From positions 1,964,862-2,028,861 of the forward strand of contig CP092880.1 in the NCBI GenBank assembly GCA_030710605.1: a stretch of DNA of 64,000 bases, read 5' to 3'. The notes beneath the pieces were generated by a model. That model searched no databases. It saw only the letters and a list, made by a program, of their open reading frames with translations, and had not been told where the DNA came from. A program made the translations under genes and the position numbers. Origin of the DNA: Cordylochernes scorpioides (Eukaryota; Arthropoda; Arachnida; Pseudoscorpiones; Chernetidae). This document shows, piece after piece, positions 1 to 11,723 of this stretch; within the stretch, counting starts at the first letter, position 1, and each line of letters starts with the position of its first letter.

Positions 1-1505
1 CGTTAAACAACAAAGTTTGGTTTACCGTGGTTGACATACTCAACAACAGCCATGTCGTGAAACAACAAAGTTTGGTTTACCGTGGTTGACATACTCAACA
101 ACGGCCGTGTCGTGAAACAACAAAGTTTGGTTTACCGTGGTTGACACACCCAACAACGGCCGTGTCGTGAAACAGCAAAGTTTGGTTTACCGTGGTTGAC
201 ATACTCAACAACGGCCATGTCGTGAAACAACAAAGTTTTGTTTACCGTGGCTGACACACTCAACAACGGCCATGTCGTGAAACAACAAAGTTTGGTTTAC
301 CGTGGTTGACACACTCAGCAACGGCCATGTCGTGAAACAGCAAAGTTTGGTTTACCGTGGTTGACACACCCAACAACGGCCGTGTCGTGAAACAACAGTT
401 TGGTTTACCGTGGTTGACACACTCAACAACGGCCATGTCGTGAAACAACAAAGTTTGGTTTACCGTGGTTGACACACTCAACAACGGCCATGTCGTGAAA
501 CAACAAAGTTTGGTTTACCGTGGTTGACACACTCAGTAACGGCCATGTCGTGAAACAACAAAGTTTGGTTTACCGTGGTTGACACACTCAACAACGGCCA
601 TGTCGTGAAACAACAAAGTTTGGTTTACCGTGGTTGACACACTCGACAACGGCCATGTCGTGAAACAGCAAAGTTTGGTTTACCGTGGTTGACACACTCA
701 GTAACGGCCATGTCGTGAAACAACAAAGTTTGGTTTACCGTGGTTGACACACCCAACAACGGCCATGTCGTGAAACAACAAAGTTTGGTTTACCGTGGTT
801 GACACACTCAACAACGGCCATGTCGTGAAACAACAAAGTTTGGTTTACCGTGGTTGACACACTCAACAACGGCCATGTCGTGAAACAACAGTTTGGTTTA
901 CCGTGGTTGACACACTCGACAACGGCCATGTCGTGAAACAACAAAGTTTGGTTTACCGTGGTTGACACACTCAACAACGGCCATGTCGTGAAACAACAAA
1001 GTTTGGTTTACCGTGGTTGACACACTCAACAACGGCCATGTCGTGAAACAACAGTTTGGTTTACCGTGGTTGACACACTCGACAACGGCCATGTCGTGAA
1101 ACAACAGTTTGGTTTACCGTGGTTGACACACTCGACAACGGCCATGTCGTGAAACAACAGTTTGGTTTACCGTGGTTGACACACTCGACAACGGCCATGT
1201 CGTGAAACAACAGTTTGGTTTACCGTGGTTGACACACTCGACAACGGCCATGTCGTGAAACAACAGTTTGGTTTACCGTGGTTGACACACTCAACAACGG
1301 CCATGTCGTGAAACAACAGTTTGGTTTACCGTGGTTGACACACTCAACAACGGCCATGTCGTGAAACAACAGTTTGGTTTACCGTGGTTGACACACTCAA
1401 CAACGGCCATGTCGTGAAACAACAGTTTGGTTTACCGTGGTTGACACACTCGACAACGGCCATGTCGTGAAGCAAAGTTTGGTTTACCGTGGTTGACACG
1501 GTCAG
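1..1505. repeat. 55-bp tandem satellite, about 27 copies
   Basis: Head-to-tail repeat with a 55-bp period; successive copies of the GTCGTGAAACAACAAAG block are 55 bp apart. Several units from about 890 onward carry AACAACAGTTTGG instead of AACAACAAAGTTTGG and are 53 bp long. Units differ mainly at a few positions (ACATACTC, ACACACTC, ACACACCC; GGCCATG or GGCCGTG). The array starts before the window and decays at 1440-1510. The open frames seen on the minus strand are by-products of the repeat, because 55 is not a multiple of 3 and the frame rotates from unit to unit. Confidence 0.95.
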
Positions 1506-2247
1506 CAACAGCCGATCTGCCGTAGCACAATGTTTCTTCTCAAACAGAACCAAAAGTTTAAATGATGGGAGTACCAATTTTCTATCACAGCACCTTTTTT
1601 TATTTAAAAACAAACGGAATAACTCACAAGTAGACCTTTTATAAGTTCCTGTACAAAAACCGAGCATACAAAGGAAATCCACAACATGGCGGTGTAGGTT
1701 ATGGATCGAAATCTAACCTGGTTATATTCAGACCAGAAATGTCCCGCTATATATAAATTTTATGATTTCGTAATTCAAGTTAGATAAGCTATTTCACTGA
1801 CCCCCTAAAAAAAAAAAAAAAAAGAACTTGTAATGGGGGTATCAAACTTGTTTGTAACTTCCATTTTAACAGGTTTAATTAATTTTTCGAAAACATGTTT
1901 AGAAAACGGTATAGGGCTGGGAAGTTGCAAGCGTTGGGTTTGAACTACCTACGTCACGGTGTAAGAAGGTATTAATTGGACTTTGCAGGAGTAACGCATG
2001 CAGCAAGATAGTTTCACTTGTCGTCACTTTAAACTGTTCAACTTGATGTTCAATCCCCGAAATTTTGTCAACAGTATGTTGCACAGTATCGTACGCGCTG
2101 AATTTGAAATCAAATTTGTTTCAGCAGAAATAATTCTTTGTGTTCATGGCAAGTAATTATTCCTAAACACAGCAAAACTTGTCCTGAATGGAAACACTCA
2201 AATTTCTAAATATTTCGTATGCATGAACCTGGATTTAACAGGAATTA
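1506..2247. other. No gene seen; AT-rich spacer
   Basis: Unique AT-rich sequence between the satellite and the first TIR element. It has a poly-A run near 1808-1823 but no convincing exon or RNA gene. Confidence 0.5.
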
Positions 2248-3286
2248 CACTCATAGACAAAACTTAAGGTAGTTGTACCTTTTACCATGTATATCGGGAT
2301 TGAGACAATAACTCTGAAAGATATTATAGTGACCTTTATTGAAGACACACGAGATAACCAATATACACTCATAGACTAAACTTAAGGAAGTTGTACCTTT
2401 TAGCATGTATATCAGGATTCAGACAATAACTCTGAAAGATATTACAGTGACCTTTATTGAAAACACACGAAATAACCAATATACACTCATGGACAAAACT
2501 TATGGAAGTTGTACCTTTTAGCATGTATATCGGGATTCAGACAATAACTCTGAAAGATATTACAGTGACCTTTATTGAAGACACGCGAGATAACCAATAT
2601 ACACTCATGGACAAAACTTAAGCAGTTGTACCTTTCAGCATGTATATCGGGATTCAGACAATAATTCTGAAAGATATTACAGTGACCTTTATTGAAGACA
2701 CGCGAGATAACCAATATACACTCATGGACAAAACTTAAGCAGTTGTACCTTTCAGCATGTATATCGGGATTCAGACAATAATTCTGAAAGATATTACAGT
2801 GACCTTTATTGAAGACACACGAGATAACCAATATACACTCATGGACAAAACTTAAGGAAGTTGTACCTTTTAGCATGTATATCGGGATTCAGGCAATAAC
2901 TCTGAAATATATTACAGTGACCTTTATTGAAGACACACGAGATAACCAATATACACTCATGGACAAAACTTAAGGAAGTTGTACCTTTTAGCATGTATAT
3001 CGGGATTCAGGCAATAACTCTGAAATATATTACAGTGACCTTTATTGAAGACACACGAGATAACCAATATACACTCATGGACAAAACTTAAGGAAGTTGT
3101 ACCTTTCAGAATGTATATCGGGATTGAGACAATAACTCTGAAAGATATTACAGTGACCTTTATTGAAGACACACGAGATAACAAAGTGTGAACAAAGTCT
3201 CTGTCATCTTAAAAAAAAAAAAAAAAAAAAACAGTCGGCCGGCGTCATCAAAGACTTTCCACTTCCTTAAGTTCTGTCGATGAGTG
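2248..3286 (-). mobile_element. Tc1-like TIR element with internal 118-bp tandem array
   Basis: Both ends carry an inverted repeat reading CACTCATNGACARAACTTAA inward, each flanked by TA (2246-2247 and 3287-3288), as expected for Tc1/mariner-type insertion. The interior consists of about eight head-to-tail 118-bp units, then a poly-A tract and a unique end segment near 3190-3260. No transposase is encoded, so this is a non-autonomous element. Assignment to Tc1 rests on the TA flanks and TIR style only. Confidence 0.75.
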
Positions 3287-3639
3287 TATACTTGTATGTC
3301 CGCACGTGTGTCTGAACCTGTATTAAGCTATCCAGTTATTTGTGTCATGAGTTGATCATTAAGACAAGATTTTCCAGCACGAAGTTGTTCCAAATTATAT
3401 CATCCCCAGCAGACGTTGATATCACACAACCAAACGGTGTTGTAAAACCACAAGACGGGGAGGGTGATCACAGCACCTGGTCCCTAATGTCAACACTGGT
3501 CGCACCCCTTTGTCGTTCACGACCCTGCACGGCCAGACCGTTTTAAACAAACACATTCGTGTAAGCTCGTATCTAAGTGTTGAATGTTTTTACTCACTTT
3601 TAGTTTCCATTTTGGTGCAAGTTCATATTCTAAATTTCT

Positions 3640-3955
3640 GAAGTCGGTGGAAGGGTGATCTAAACTGTTGGTTTTTGCCCACTACGGCCCAAGAAAGAAT
3701 CCCGCGTTGAACTTTTTTTTTCTAATATTAAAAAAAAAAAAAAAAAAGCTCCAATAGTCCCTGATTTTTGCAAAAGTTTAACCCCACCAACGAGTGAAAG
3801 TAACTAAAAGTGTTCTGACTCACTTGTAAGTGCAAAATTCGAACTGCTTTTCACATGTGTAGACGTGTACATACAGTAAAAGCAGTCGCTTACTACCCCA
3901 CTATGATTATCATGGTCTGTACTACGTACGTGTTCTAGGGATAATAATAATAAAA
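3640..3955 (+). mobile_element. SINE-A, old diverged copy
   Basis: Diverged copy of the tRNA-derived SINE best seen at 37073-37398. It has the tRNA-like head (GTCGGTGGAAGG...), then a poly-A-rich joint, then the conserved body ending in the CATGATTATCATGG palindrome and an AGGGATAA tail. Confidence 0.65.
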
Positions 3956-4212
3956 TGAACTACTGAATTGAAAGTGTTACACCAAGAAAGACCTGGTGGT
4001 GGGATATCAGGAAATTTGACATGATTATATTGGCTAGTTTATCGATCAAATGATTAAAAATGAAATTTTGTGAACATATATGTTTAGTTCGCATCTAAAA
4101 TTTAACCATTACATGCATATGGCAAGAAGTTAATTCGATAAATTCCAAGTTTTGTTTACCAACTCCTCTGGTGCCAAGGTCTGTTCCACAAACCTCAAGC
4201 TGTTCTACCATG

Positions 4213-6414
4213 CACTCATGGACAAAAGTGGAAAGTCTTTAATAACACCGGTACTCTTTTTTTTTTTTTTTAAAGGAGACAGAGGCAATTTTGTTCACAC
4301 TTGGTTATCTCGTGTGTCTTCAATAAAGGTCACTGTAATATCTTTCAGAGTTATTGTCTCAATCCCGATATATATGCTAAAATGAAAAACTTCCTTAATT
4401 TTTGTCCATGAGTGTATATTGGTTATCTAGTGTGTCTTCAATAAAGGTCACTGTAATATATTCCAGAGTTATTGTCTGAATCCCGATATACATGCTAAAA
4501 GGTACAACTTCCTTAAGTTTTGTCCATGAGTGTATATTGGTTATCTCGTGTGTCTTCAATAAAGGTCACTGTAATATCTTTCAGATTTACTGTCTCAATC
4601 CCGATATACATGCTAAAAGATACAACTTTCTTAAGTTTTGTCCATGAGTGTATATTGGTTATCTCGTGTGTCTTCAATAAAGGTCACTGTAATATCTTTC
4701 AGTTATTGTCTCAATCCCGATATACATGCTGAAAGGTACAACTTCCTTAAGTTTTGTCCATGAGTGTATATTGGTTATCTCGTGTGTCTTCAATAAAGGT
4801 CACTGTAATGTCTTTCAGTTATTGTCTCAATCCCGATATACATGGTAAAAGGTACAACTTCCTTAAGTTTTGTTCATGAGTGTATATTGGTTATCTCGTG
4901 TGTCTTCAATAAAGGTCACTGTAATATCTTTCAGATTTATTGTCTCAATCCCGATATACATGTTAAAAGATACAACTTTCTTAAGTTTTGTCCATGAGTG
5001 TATATTGGTTATCTCGTGTGTCTTCAATAAAGGTCACTGTAATATCTTTCAGTTATTGTCTCAATCCCGATATACATGCTGAAAGGTACAACTTCCTTAA
5101 GTTTTGTCCATGAGTGTATATTGGTTATCTCGTGTGTCTTCAATAAAGGTCACTGTAATATCTTTCAGATTTATTGCCTCAATCCCGATATACATGCTAA
5201 AAGGTACAACTTCCTTAAGTTTTGTCCATGAGTGTATATTGGTTATCTCGTGTGTCTTCAATAAAGGTCACTGTAATATCTTTCAGATTTATTGTCTCAA
5301 TCCCGATATACATGGTAAAAGGTACAACTTCCTTAAGTTTTGTCCATGAGTGTATATTGGTTATCTCGTGTATCTTCAATAAAGGTCACTGTAATATCTT
5401 TCAGAGTTATTGTCTGAATCCCTATATACATGCTAAAAGGTACAACTTCTTTAAGTTTTGTCCATGAGTGTATATTGGTTATCTCGTGTGTCTTCAATAA
5501 AGGTCACTGTAATATCTTTCAGAGTTATTGTCACAATCCCGATATACATGTTAAAAGGTACAACTTCCTTAAGTTTTGTCCATGAGTGTATATTGGTTAT
5601 CTCGTGTGTCTTCAATAAAGGTCACTGTAATATCTTTCAGATTTATTGTCTCAATCCCGATATACATGGTAAAAGGTACAACTTCCTTAAGTTTTGTCCA
5701 TGAGTGTATATTGGTTATCTCGAGTGTCTTCAATAAAGGTCACTGTAATATCTTCCAGATTTATTGTCTCAATCCCGATATACATGCTAAAAGATACAAC
5801 TTTCTTAAGTTTTGTCCAAGAGTGTATATTGTTTATCTCGTGTGTCTTCAATAAAGGTCACTGTAATATCTTTCAGATTTATTGTCTCAATCCCGCTATG
5901 CATGCTAAAAGGTACAACTTCTTTAAGTTTTGTCCATGAGTGTATATTGGTTATCTCGTGTGTCTTCAATAAAGGTCACTGTGATATCTTTCAGAGTTAT
6001 TGTCTGAATCCCTATATACATGCTAAAAGGTACAACTTTTTAAAGTTTTGTCCATGAGTGTATATTGGTTATCTCGTGTGTCTTCAATAAAGGTCACTGT
6101 AATATCTTCCAGATTTATTGTCTCAATCCCGATATACATGCTAAAAGATACAACTTTCTTAAGTTTTGTCCAAGAGTGTATATTGGTTATCTCGTGTGTC
6201 TTCAATAAAGGTCACTGTAATATCTTTCAGAGTTATTGTCTGAATCCCTATATACATGCTAAAAGGTACAACTTCTTTAAGTTTTGTCCATGAGTGTATA
6301 GTGGTTATCTCGTGTGTCTTCAATAAAGGTCACTGTAATATCTTTCAGAGTTATTGTCTGAATACCTATATACATGGTAAAAGGTACAACTTCCTTAAGT
6401 TTTGTCCATGAGTG
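4213..6414 (+). mobile_element. Tc1-like TIR element with about eighteen 118-bp units
   Basis: Same family as 2248-3286 but in the opposite orientation and longer. The right tip reads GTCCATGAGTG followed by TA (6415-6416). The left tip CACTCATGGACAAAAG begins at 4213 after TG rather than TA, and lacks about 8 bp of the TIR. Units repeat exactly every 118 bp; each holds an AATAAAGGTCACTG block and a TCTTTCAG block. Short open frames of about 81 residues recur because 118 is not divisible by 3. They are not genes. Confidence 0.75.
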
Positions 6415-6654
6415 TAACTTCTCCCTAAGGCCATATAAAGAACTGTCGCTGTGTTTTTATCGCAAACAAAAAAAAAAAAATGAAAGAACTCTGTAACTCC
6501 CTAAAATAAGAAACTCATATAAACCTTGGTGTAATAGAGACACAACTGGGTCTATATTGTGTAAAAGGGAAGAAAATACATCTATACAAATCCAGGTGCG
6601 ACTTTGTTTCTTCAATTTATAACAAATTGCGGGATTCTTAGAACAATTTAACAA

Positions 6655-7038
6655 ACTCCTCTCATGGAGAACATTAAAGGAAGATGTACCTTTTAGCATG
6701 TATATCGGGATTGAGACAATAACTCTGAAAGATATTACAGTGACCTTTATTGAAGACACACGAGATAACCAATATACACTCATGGACAAAACTTAAGGAA
6801 GTTGTACCTTTTATCATGTATATCAGGATTCAAAAAATAACTCTGAAAGATATTACACTGACCTTTATTGAAGACATAAGAAATAACAACAAAACGCTTT
6901 ATTAAGACCTTTTGGTCTTATACAGATGCTCCGAACAGACGAGATAACCAAGTGTGAACAACCTTTGTCTCCTTAAAAAAAACTGATTGCCGTCGACATC
7001 AGACTTTCCACTTCCTTAATTTTTGTCTTCACGAGTGT
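6655..7038 (-). mobile_element. Tc1-like 118-bp element copy, interrupted
   Basis: Two units of the 118-bp family with the characteristic unique end (ACTTTCCACTTCCTTAA, then an ACGAGTG tip). The copy is interrupted at about 6887-6942 by a LINE 3' tail in minus orientation (hairpin AGACCTTTTGGTCT, tail GTTGTT). A further isolated tip lies at 7126-7145. Confidence 0.6.
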
Positions 7039-7427
7039 AATATAAAAATGACTTGTAATTATTCAACAAGATGACTTGCAATTCTACTAAATAATTAGAT
7101 GATTATTACAAGTCATAATTATATACACTCATGGACAACACTTAAGAAAGTTATTTTAATTTTAAAAAGTTTTCTAAGACGTTGTTCAATTGATCTTAGA
7201 TACCACATACATTAAACACCAACTTTCCACCTTTGTTCGAAGTTCCAGCGGAAGATCTGGAGAGATTTGACCAAATCCAAAATAATACCTAAACTGACTG
7301 GGTCAAATTTCACGTTAAGTTGGTTTAGGTTAGGTTTAATTTTTGATTTGCCCAAATTCTTTTCAGGCCTCCCAACCCAATTATAGGAACAATATTCTCT
7401 ACATTTTTATTATTTAAAAAAAAACTT

Positions 7428-7567
7428 AAATCTCAAGGCAATAAGACCAAATCCAAATCTCAAGGCAATAAGACCAAATCCAAATCTCAAGGCAATAAGA
7501 CCAAATCCAAATCTCAAGGCAATAAGACCAAATCCAAATCTCAAGGCAATAAGACCAAATCCAAATA
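7428..7567. repeat. 27-bp tandem repeat, five copies
   Basis: Perfect tandem copies of a 27-bp unit containing GGCAATAAGACCAAATCC. The unit is a slice of the MITE-K terminal arm, so this is local amplification of a transposon end. Confidence 0.85.
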
Positions 7568-7689
7568 AATAAATAATATGTGACGGCTTATGCCAAGCCC
7601 TTTCTTTCTCCTTTCCCCTTATTTGATACATTGTAAATAACATTGCTGATTATTGTTACTATTACTGTTATTCCTGTATGTACCCTATA

Positions 7690-7741
7690 TTTCTGCTTGG
7701 AGAATAAGACCAAAAGGTCTTAATAAAGCTTTTTGTTGTTA
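7690..7741 (+). mobile_element. Non-LTR retrotransposon 3' end
   Basis: Small hairpin AGACCAAAAGGTCT followed by TAATAAAGC and a GTTGTT tail. The same hairpin plus AATAAA plus simple-repeat layout recurs at 22740-22808, 29902-29965, 40890-40951 and 49550-49605. Confidence 0.55.
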
Positions 7742-7862
7742 TAAAATAATGTGTGACGTTTTGGTAAAAGCGTTGTTACAGAAACGTCACACACCATTTA
7801 TTTATTTAGATTTGGTGTTATTACTTTGTGTTTCTAATCTCTAATCCAAATTGTGCCTTATC
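7742..7862 (+). mobile_element. MITE-K fragment
   Basis: Contains the GTGTGTGACGTTT arm, a GTTGTTAC core and the return arm ending in CCAAATTGTGCCTTATC. Confidence 0.6.
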
Positions 7863-8559
7863 TACACTAAATCTATCACACCGTGTTTAGAGCCGAGGAA
7901 TTGTGGTCAAAATACAATTATAGCCGAACTTGAATAATTCAAAACCCAAGGGGCCCAACAAAAATCGAATTATTCAAAAATTCAAATCAAAAACGGAAAT
8001 TCTATTTATAGGAAATTCTAGAGACCAAGATAAATATTGGAATTAAAAACGCTCAAATTATCCAAGTTCTACTTTTCACACTTTCTAAGATGGCGACTCG
8101 AGCTTGGATACAAACGATCAAATGTAGAAGATCGTCTGGTTTTAAAAGTTTTGTCTGGTTGAGAACAACACCAAGGTCAAACATGTAGAGCAGCACAGAT
8201 TCTGAAACACACAAGTTAAATATCAATTAATACCTTTTTAAAACCTTTAGTCTTATATACAAATTCTCCTGCTTTTACTTCTATTTTTCTTTTCACTTGC
8301 AGACACTCCGGGTTTAATCCATCTATAAGAAATTTATTTTCCTCCAATTTACCCAGACTAATCTATTCATTAGCTTGATTGTCTTAATTAAGTTTTCCTG
8401 TATATAAATTCCATATTATACCATTATATTGAAAATAGAGCAATCCATAAATAAATCTTTAATTAAAAAGGCATATATTGGATCAAAATATCATTTATTT
8501 TACCAATATTTCAGTTGGCTGAACCGCAACTTTTATACTTATAAAATACTTATGTCTGT
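7863..8559. other. No gene seen
   Basis: AT-rich sequence with several partly self-complementary stretches around 7930-8050. Related words occur at 20150-20240. No exon is supported. Confidence 0.4.
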
Positions 8560-9895
8560 TAGACTACAAATAGACATTTGACATGGTCTCGTGGAATCAT
8601 CTGTGCCGCATCCTACGGGAAATGGGCACACAAGAATACCTGATTGTACTCATTTGGAACCTATATGTTAATAACTCATCTTACGTAAGGGTGGGAGACC
8701 TCGTCTCGAAGGAATTTAAGATTGGGAGAGGGACAAGACAGAGCTGCATACTTTCCCCCAACTCTTCAATATATATGGAGAATGGATAATCAGAAGGGCA
8801 ACGGAAGGTTACGGAGAAGGGGTGTTGATTGGGGGCAGACTTGTCTCAAATCTTCAATACGCGGATGATACTGTCCTTTTTTTTTTTTGCTTATCCCAGG
8901 TGTACACGTGGTACAGGCCATGATAATCATGGTGGGTAGTTAGCGACTGCTTTTACTGTAAGTACACCACATGTCTACACATATGAAAAGCAGTTCGATT
9001 TTGCACTTACAAATGTACCAGAGCCCCGTTTGGTTACTTGCACTCGCTGGTGGGGTTGGACTTTTGCAAGAATCGGGGGCCATTGGAGCAATTTTTTTTT
9101 TAAACAGAAAAAAAGTGTCCAATGCGGGAATCGAACCCGGGTCGTAGTGGTCGAAAACCAAACGGTTTAACCAGCCTTCCTGTCCTGCTTGCAAGAAGTG
9201 AACAGGACATGGCAAACCTGCTCCTCGGAATTAAAATTATTTCATGGGAAGTGGGATTGGAGCTAAATCGACGCAAATGCCAGCTCTTGATGATTGATAG
9301 AGCATATACATCAAACTCAGCCATCTCATGGGATGTTGGACACCTACCTCGGTGTTCTGATAGCTAACAAGGGAGGATCTGGAAAAGAGGTCCGGAGAAG
9401 GATGGCGATGGGAAAAGCGGCAATGAGAAGACTAACAAAACTGTGACAACAGTATCACGACGAGAACCAAGGATAGTCCGGGCACTAGTTTTCTGAGTGG
9501 TTACTTATTCTTCATAGTCATGGACTATAATATCATCGTTAGATAAGAAAATCGATGCGTCCGAGATGTATTGTTGTTAAAGAATGCTTAGTATACCTTG
9601 GACAGCGCGTAGGACATCAATACTATCACAACTATCGGAAGATGACCGACTTCTGTACAACGGAATTGTTTGAGATTCTTCGGTCACATCGCAGGGGAAT
9701 GGAGTACACCATACTGACTGGAAAGATGTCTGGGTGACACATACCTGGACATCCGCCGACACGCTTCGTGGACCAATTAAAGGATCTCACTGGTTTAACG
9801 ATCACCGAGATGGTACATCGAGCTTAAGACATATCTGGCTGACATCGTGTTTGGGATGTAATATGTACAGTACAACGTTCGTTCGTGAATAAAAT
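8560..9895 (+). pseudogene. Non-LTR retrotransposon (LINE) ORF2 remnant
   Basis: Broken reverse transcriptase of a non-LTR element. Conceptual translation shows TFDMVSWNHL, then GRGTRQSCILSP (fingers/palm motif) and, after a frameshift, LQYADDTVLF, the catalytic YADD motif. A SINE-A copy splits the frame directly after this motif. On the far side the frame resumes as LLARSEQDMANLLLGIK and GLELNRRKCQLLM. The 3' part resembles the usual LINE C-terminus (LYNG, RGMEYTILTG, PPTRFVDQLKDLTG). Stops and frameshifts make it non-functional. The element ends near an AATAAA at about 9890. The LINE clade is not certain. Confidence 0.75.
8878..9179 (-). mobile_element. SINE-A inserted in the LINE RT
   Basis: Full-length tRNA-derived SINE on the minus strand. 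Its tRNA-like head near 9115-9179 includes the B-box GGTTCGATTCC, and its T-rich 3' tail abuts 8877. It is flanked by the 7-bp duplication CTGTCCT (8871-8877 and 9180-9186), and its removal restores the LINE reading frame. Confidence 0.85.
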
Positions 9896-9915
9896 GATTT
9901 ATGTTTATTTACATA

Positions 9916-10398
9916 CTAGCGGATGTGTACCCGGCTTCGCCCGGGTTTTATCCGAGTGAAAGTTTGCCTAACGAATATTATATATTATGAAGTATAATAA
10001 ACAATGTTAAAGATTAGTTTTAATTATTAATCAAGATTGTGTGTGAATATGTGAGAAAGATGTAATATCGTTGTTGTTTTCTTGGCCGACTGTTTTACAT
10101 ATGGTGTTATCTTAAAATTGCTTGTTTTGAATATTTTTTTAGATTGAGTTGAATGAATTGCTGAATTTTTTTTTTTTGTATTTATATATAAATAAAATTA
10201 ACTCTGTTGATTTTTTTTTGCATTTAATCGATAACAGCGAAGTTACGCATGTTAAAGTTAGGAAAAATATTTTGATGTTAAGCAAAACCTGCTCCATCTC
10301 GCTTTACATAAATGTTGAAAATTTGGTCGAAATTGATGCATTGTAACGAAAGTTTTTAGCGAACACCACTTATGAAATTTGCATTTTATTAATATAGA
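9916..10398 (-). mobile_element. Non-autonomous Helitron
   Basis: Minus-strand 3' end has a GC-rich hairpin (CCCGGGCGAAGCCGGG) followed by ...CTAG (9916-9919) and host T. The 5' end reads TCTATATTAATAAAATGC after host A at 10399. These are the standard Helitron termini and the A/T insertion rule. No Rep/helicase is present. Confidence 0.65.
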
Positions 10399-10403
10399 TT
10401 TAA

Positions 10404-10752
10404 CTAGACGGGTGACCCGGGCTTCGCCCCGGGATTGACCCGTGTGCATATCTACCCGAGTGATATATATTTAGATAAGATTTTTTTTATAATTGTTTGT
10501 TATTAGCATTATCTATTTGTTTGCATCAGCATAATTTAATCTAATCTTTGATAGATGGCGCTGTTCGTGAGTTAAGTAGAATAATTTGAATATATAGTTT
10601 CAATAATTGATTTATATATTTTTTAAAATAGCCTATCGTCTTCCCCGTATTTTTTTACCTATGTATGGAAATTTTGGTTTGAATTAGTGAACTACTGCGA
10701 ATTTGTATACCGGACATACAAACAAACATACAAACATTCATTTTTATATATA
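10404..10752 (-). mobile_element. Non-autonomous Helitron
   Basis: 3' hairpin CCCGGGGCGAAGCCCGGG, then CACCCGTCTAG ending at 10404 with host T. The body is nearly identical to 11724-12082. The 5' tip is slightly altered (TATATATAAAAATGAATG). Confidence 0.7.
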
Positions 10753-10984
10753 TTCAATATGGTGGCGGGGGTTATAAACCGTCGATGTTGGACAGCCAAG
10801 ACCTGGGAACGAATCCCACCTTGGGTACACTCAGTCTAATGATGGCATTGAAGCCACAGCAGTCTAGAGCAAGTTCACGTGGGGAAGTCTCACCTTCCTC
10901 AACCTGGGTGTTGATCACACAGTCAAGGCTGAGATTGGGTTCGTCGAAGCATAACATTGGTCTAGCCATTCTCCCTGTCTCTCT

Positions 10985-11392
10985 TCGAAACTCGTACAAC
11001 ATCTCGTGATTCGTACATCTTCGAAACTCGTACAACATCTCGTGATTCGTACATCTTCGAAACTCGTTCAACATATCGTGATTCGTACATCTTCGAAACT
11101 CGTACAACATATCGTGATTCGTACATCTTCGAAACTCGTTCAACATATCGTGATTCGTACATCTTCGAAACTCGTTCAACATATCGTGATTCATACATCT
11201 TCGAAACTCTCGTACAACATCTCGTGATTCATACATCTTCGAAACTCTCGTACAACATCTCGTGATTCGTACATCTTCGAAACTCGTATAACATCTCGTG
11301 ATTCGTACATCTTCGAAACTCGTACCACATCTCGTGATTCGTACATCTACGAAACTCTCGTACCACATCTCGTACATCGCACATCAGAATCT
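10985..11392. repeat. 36-bp minisatellite, about 11 copies
   Basis: Tandem repeat of a 36-bp unit (TCGTGATTCGTACATCTTCG core), with two or three units lengthened by CT insertions. Because 36 is a multiple of 3, long frames stay open on both strands (12-residue periods such as MYESRDVVRVSK on minus). A 201-codon minus frame extends into 10772-10985, but nothing shows that it is expressed. Confidence 0.85.
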
Positions 11393-11514
11393 AAAAAAAA
11401 AAAAACTGTTTTTAAAAAGTGGTTTTTGAATGAAATGATATTTGGCATTCGGTCGCTAATTTCCTTAATGGCGTTTTCCAATTTTTGAAAATAAAAAACT
11501 TCCTATCTCTAGTA

Positions 11515-11650
11515 CAACATGGTACAGGCCATGATAATCATGGTGGGTAGAAGTAGACGACTGCTTTTACTGACAGTACACCACATGTCTACACATGTGG
11601 AAAGTAGTCCGCTTTTTTTCACAAATTTACTAGAGCTACGTTTGGCTACT
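11515..11650 (-). mobile_element. SINE-A 3' part
   Basis: Carries the conserved SINE-A body (CCATGATAATCATGG relative and ACCACATGTCTACACATGTG) in minus orientation. The tRNA-like head is missing. Confidence 0.65.
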
Positions 11651-11723
11651 TTCACTCAGGAATGGATTTGAAATTCTTTAAAAAAATAATAAGTAAAATA
11701 AGACGCCATTGAATATATATATA

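Noticed and set aside
1-1505. Possible CRISPR array
   Set aside because: The whole unit repeats without unique spacers, and the genome is eukaryotic.
260-1682. Open frames over the 55-bp satellite
   Set aside because: They follow the repeat and change frame with each unit; no coding signal.
2487-6293. Many open frames of about 81 residues in the 118-bp arrays
   Set aside because: Translations of a tandem non-coding repeat; the same peptide recurs every 118 bp.
9115-9179. Functional tRNA gene on minus
   Set aside because: It is the head of SINE-A, followed by the SINE body and bounded by a target duplication.
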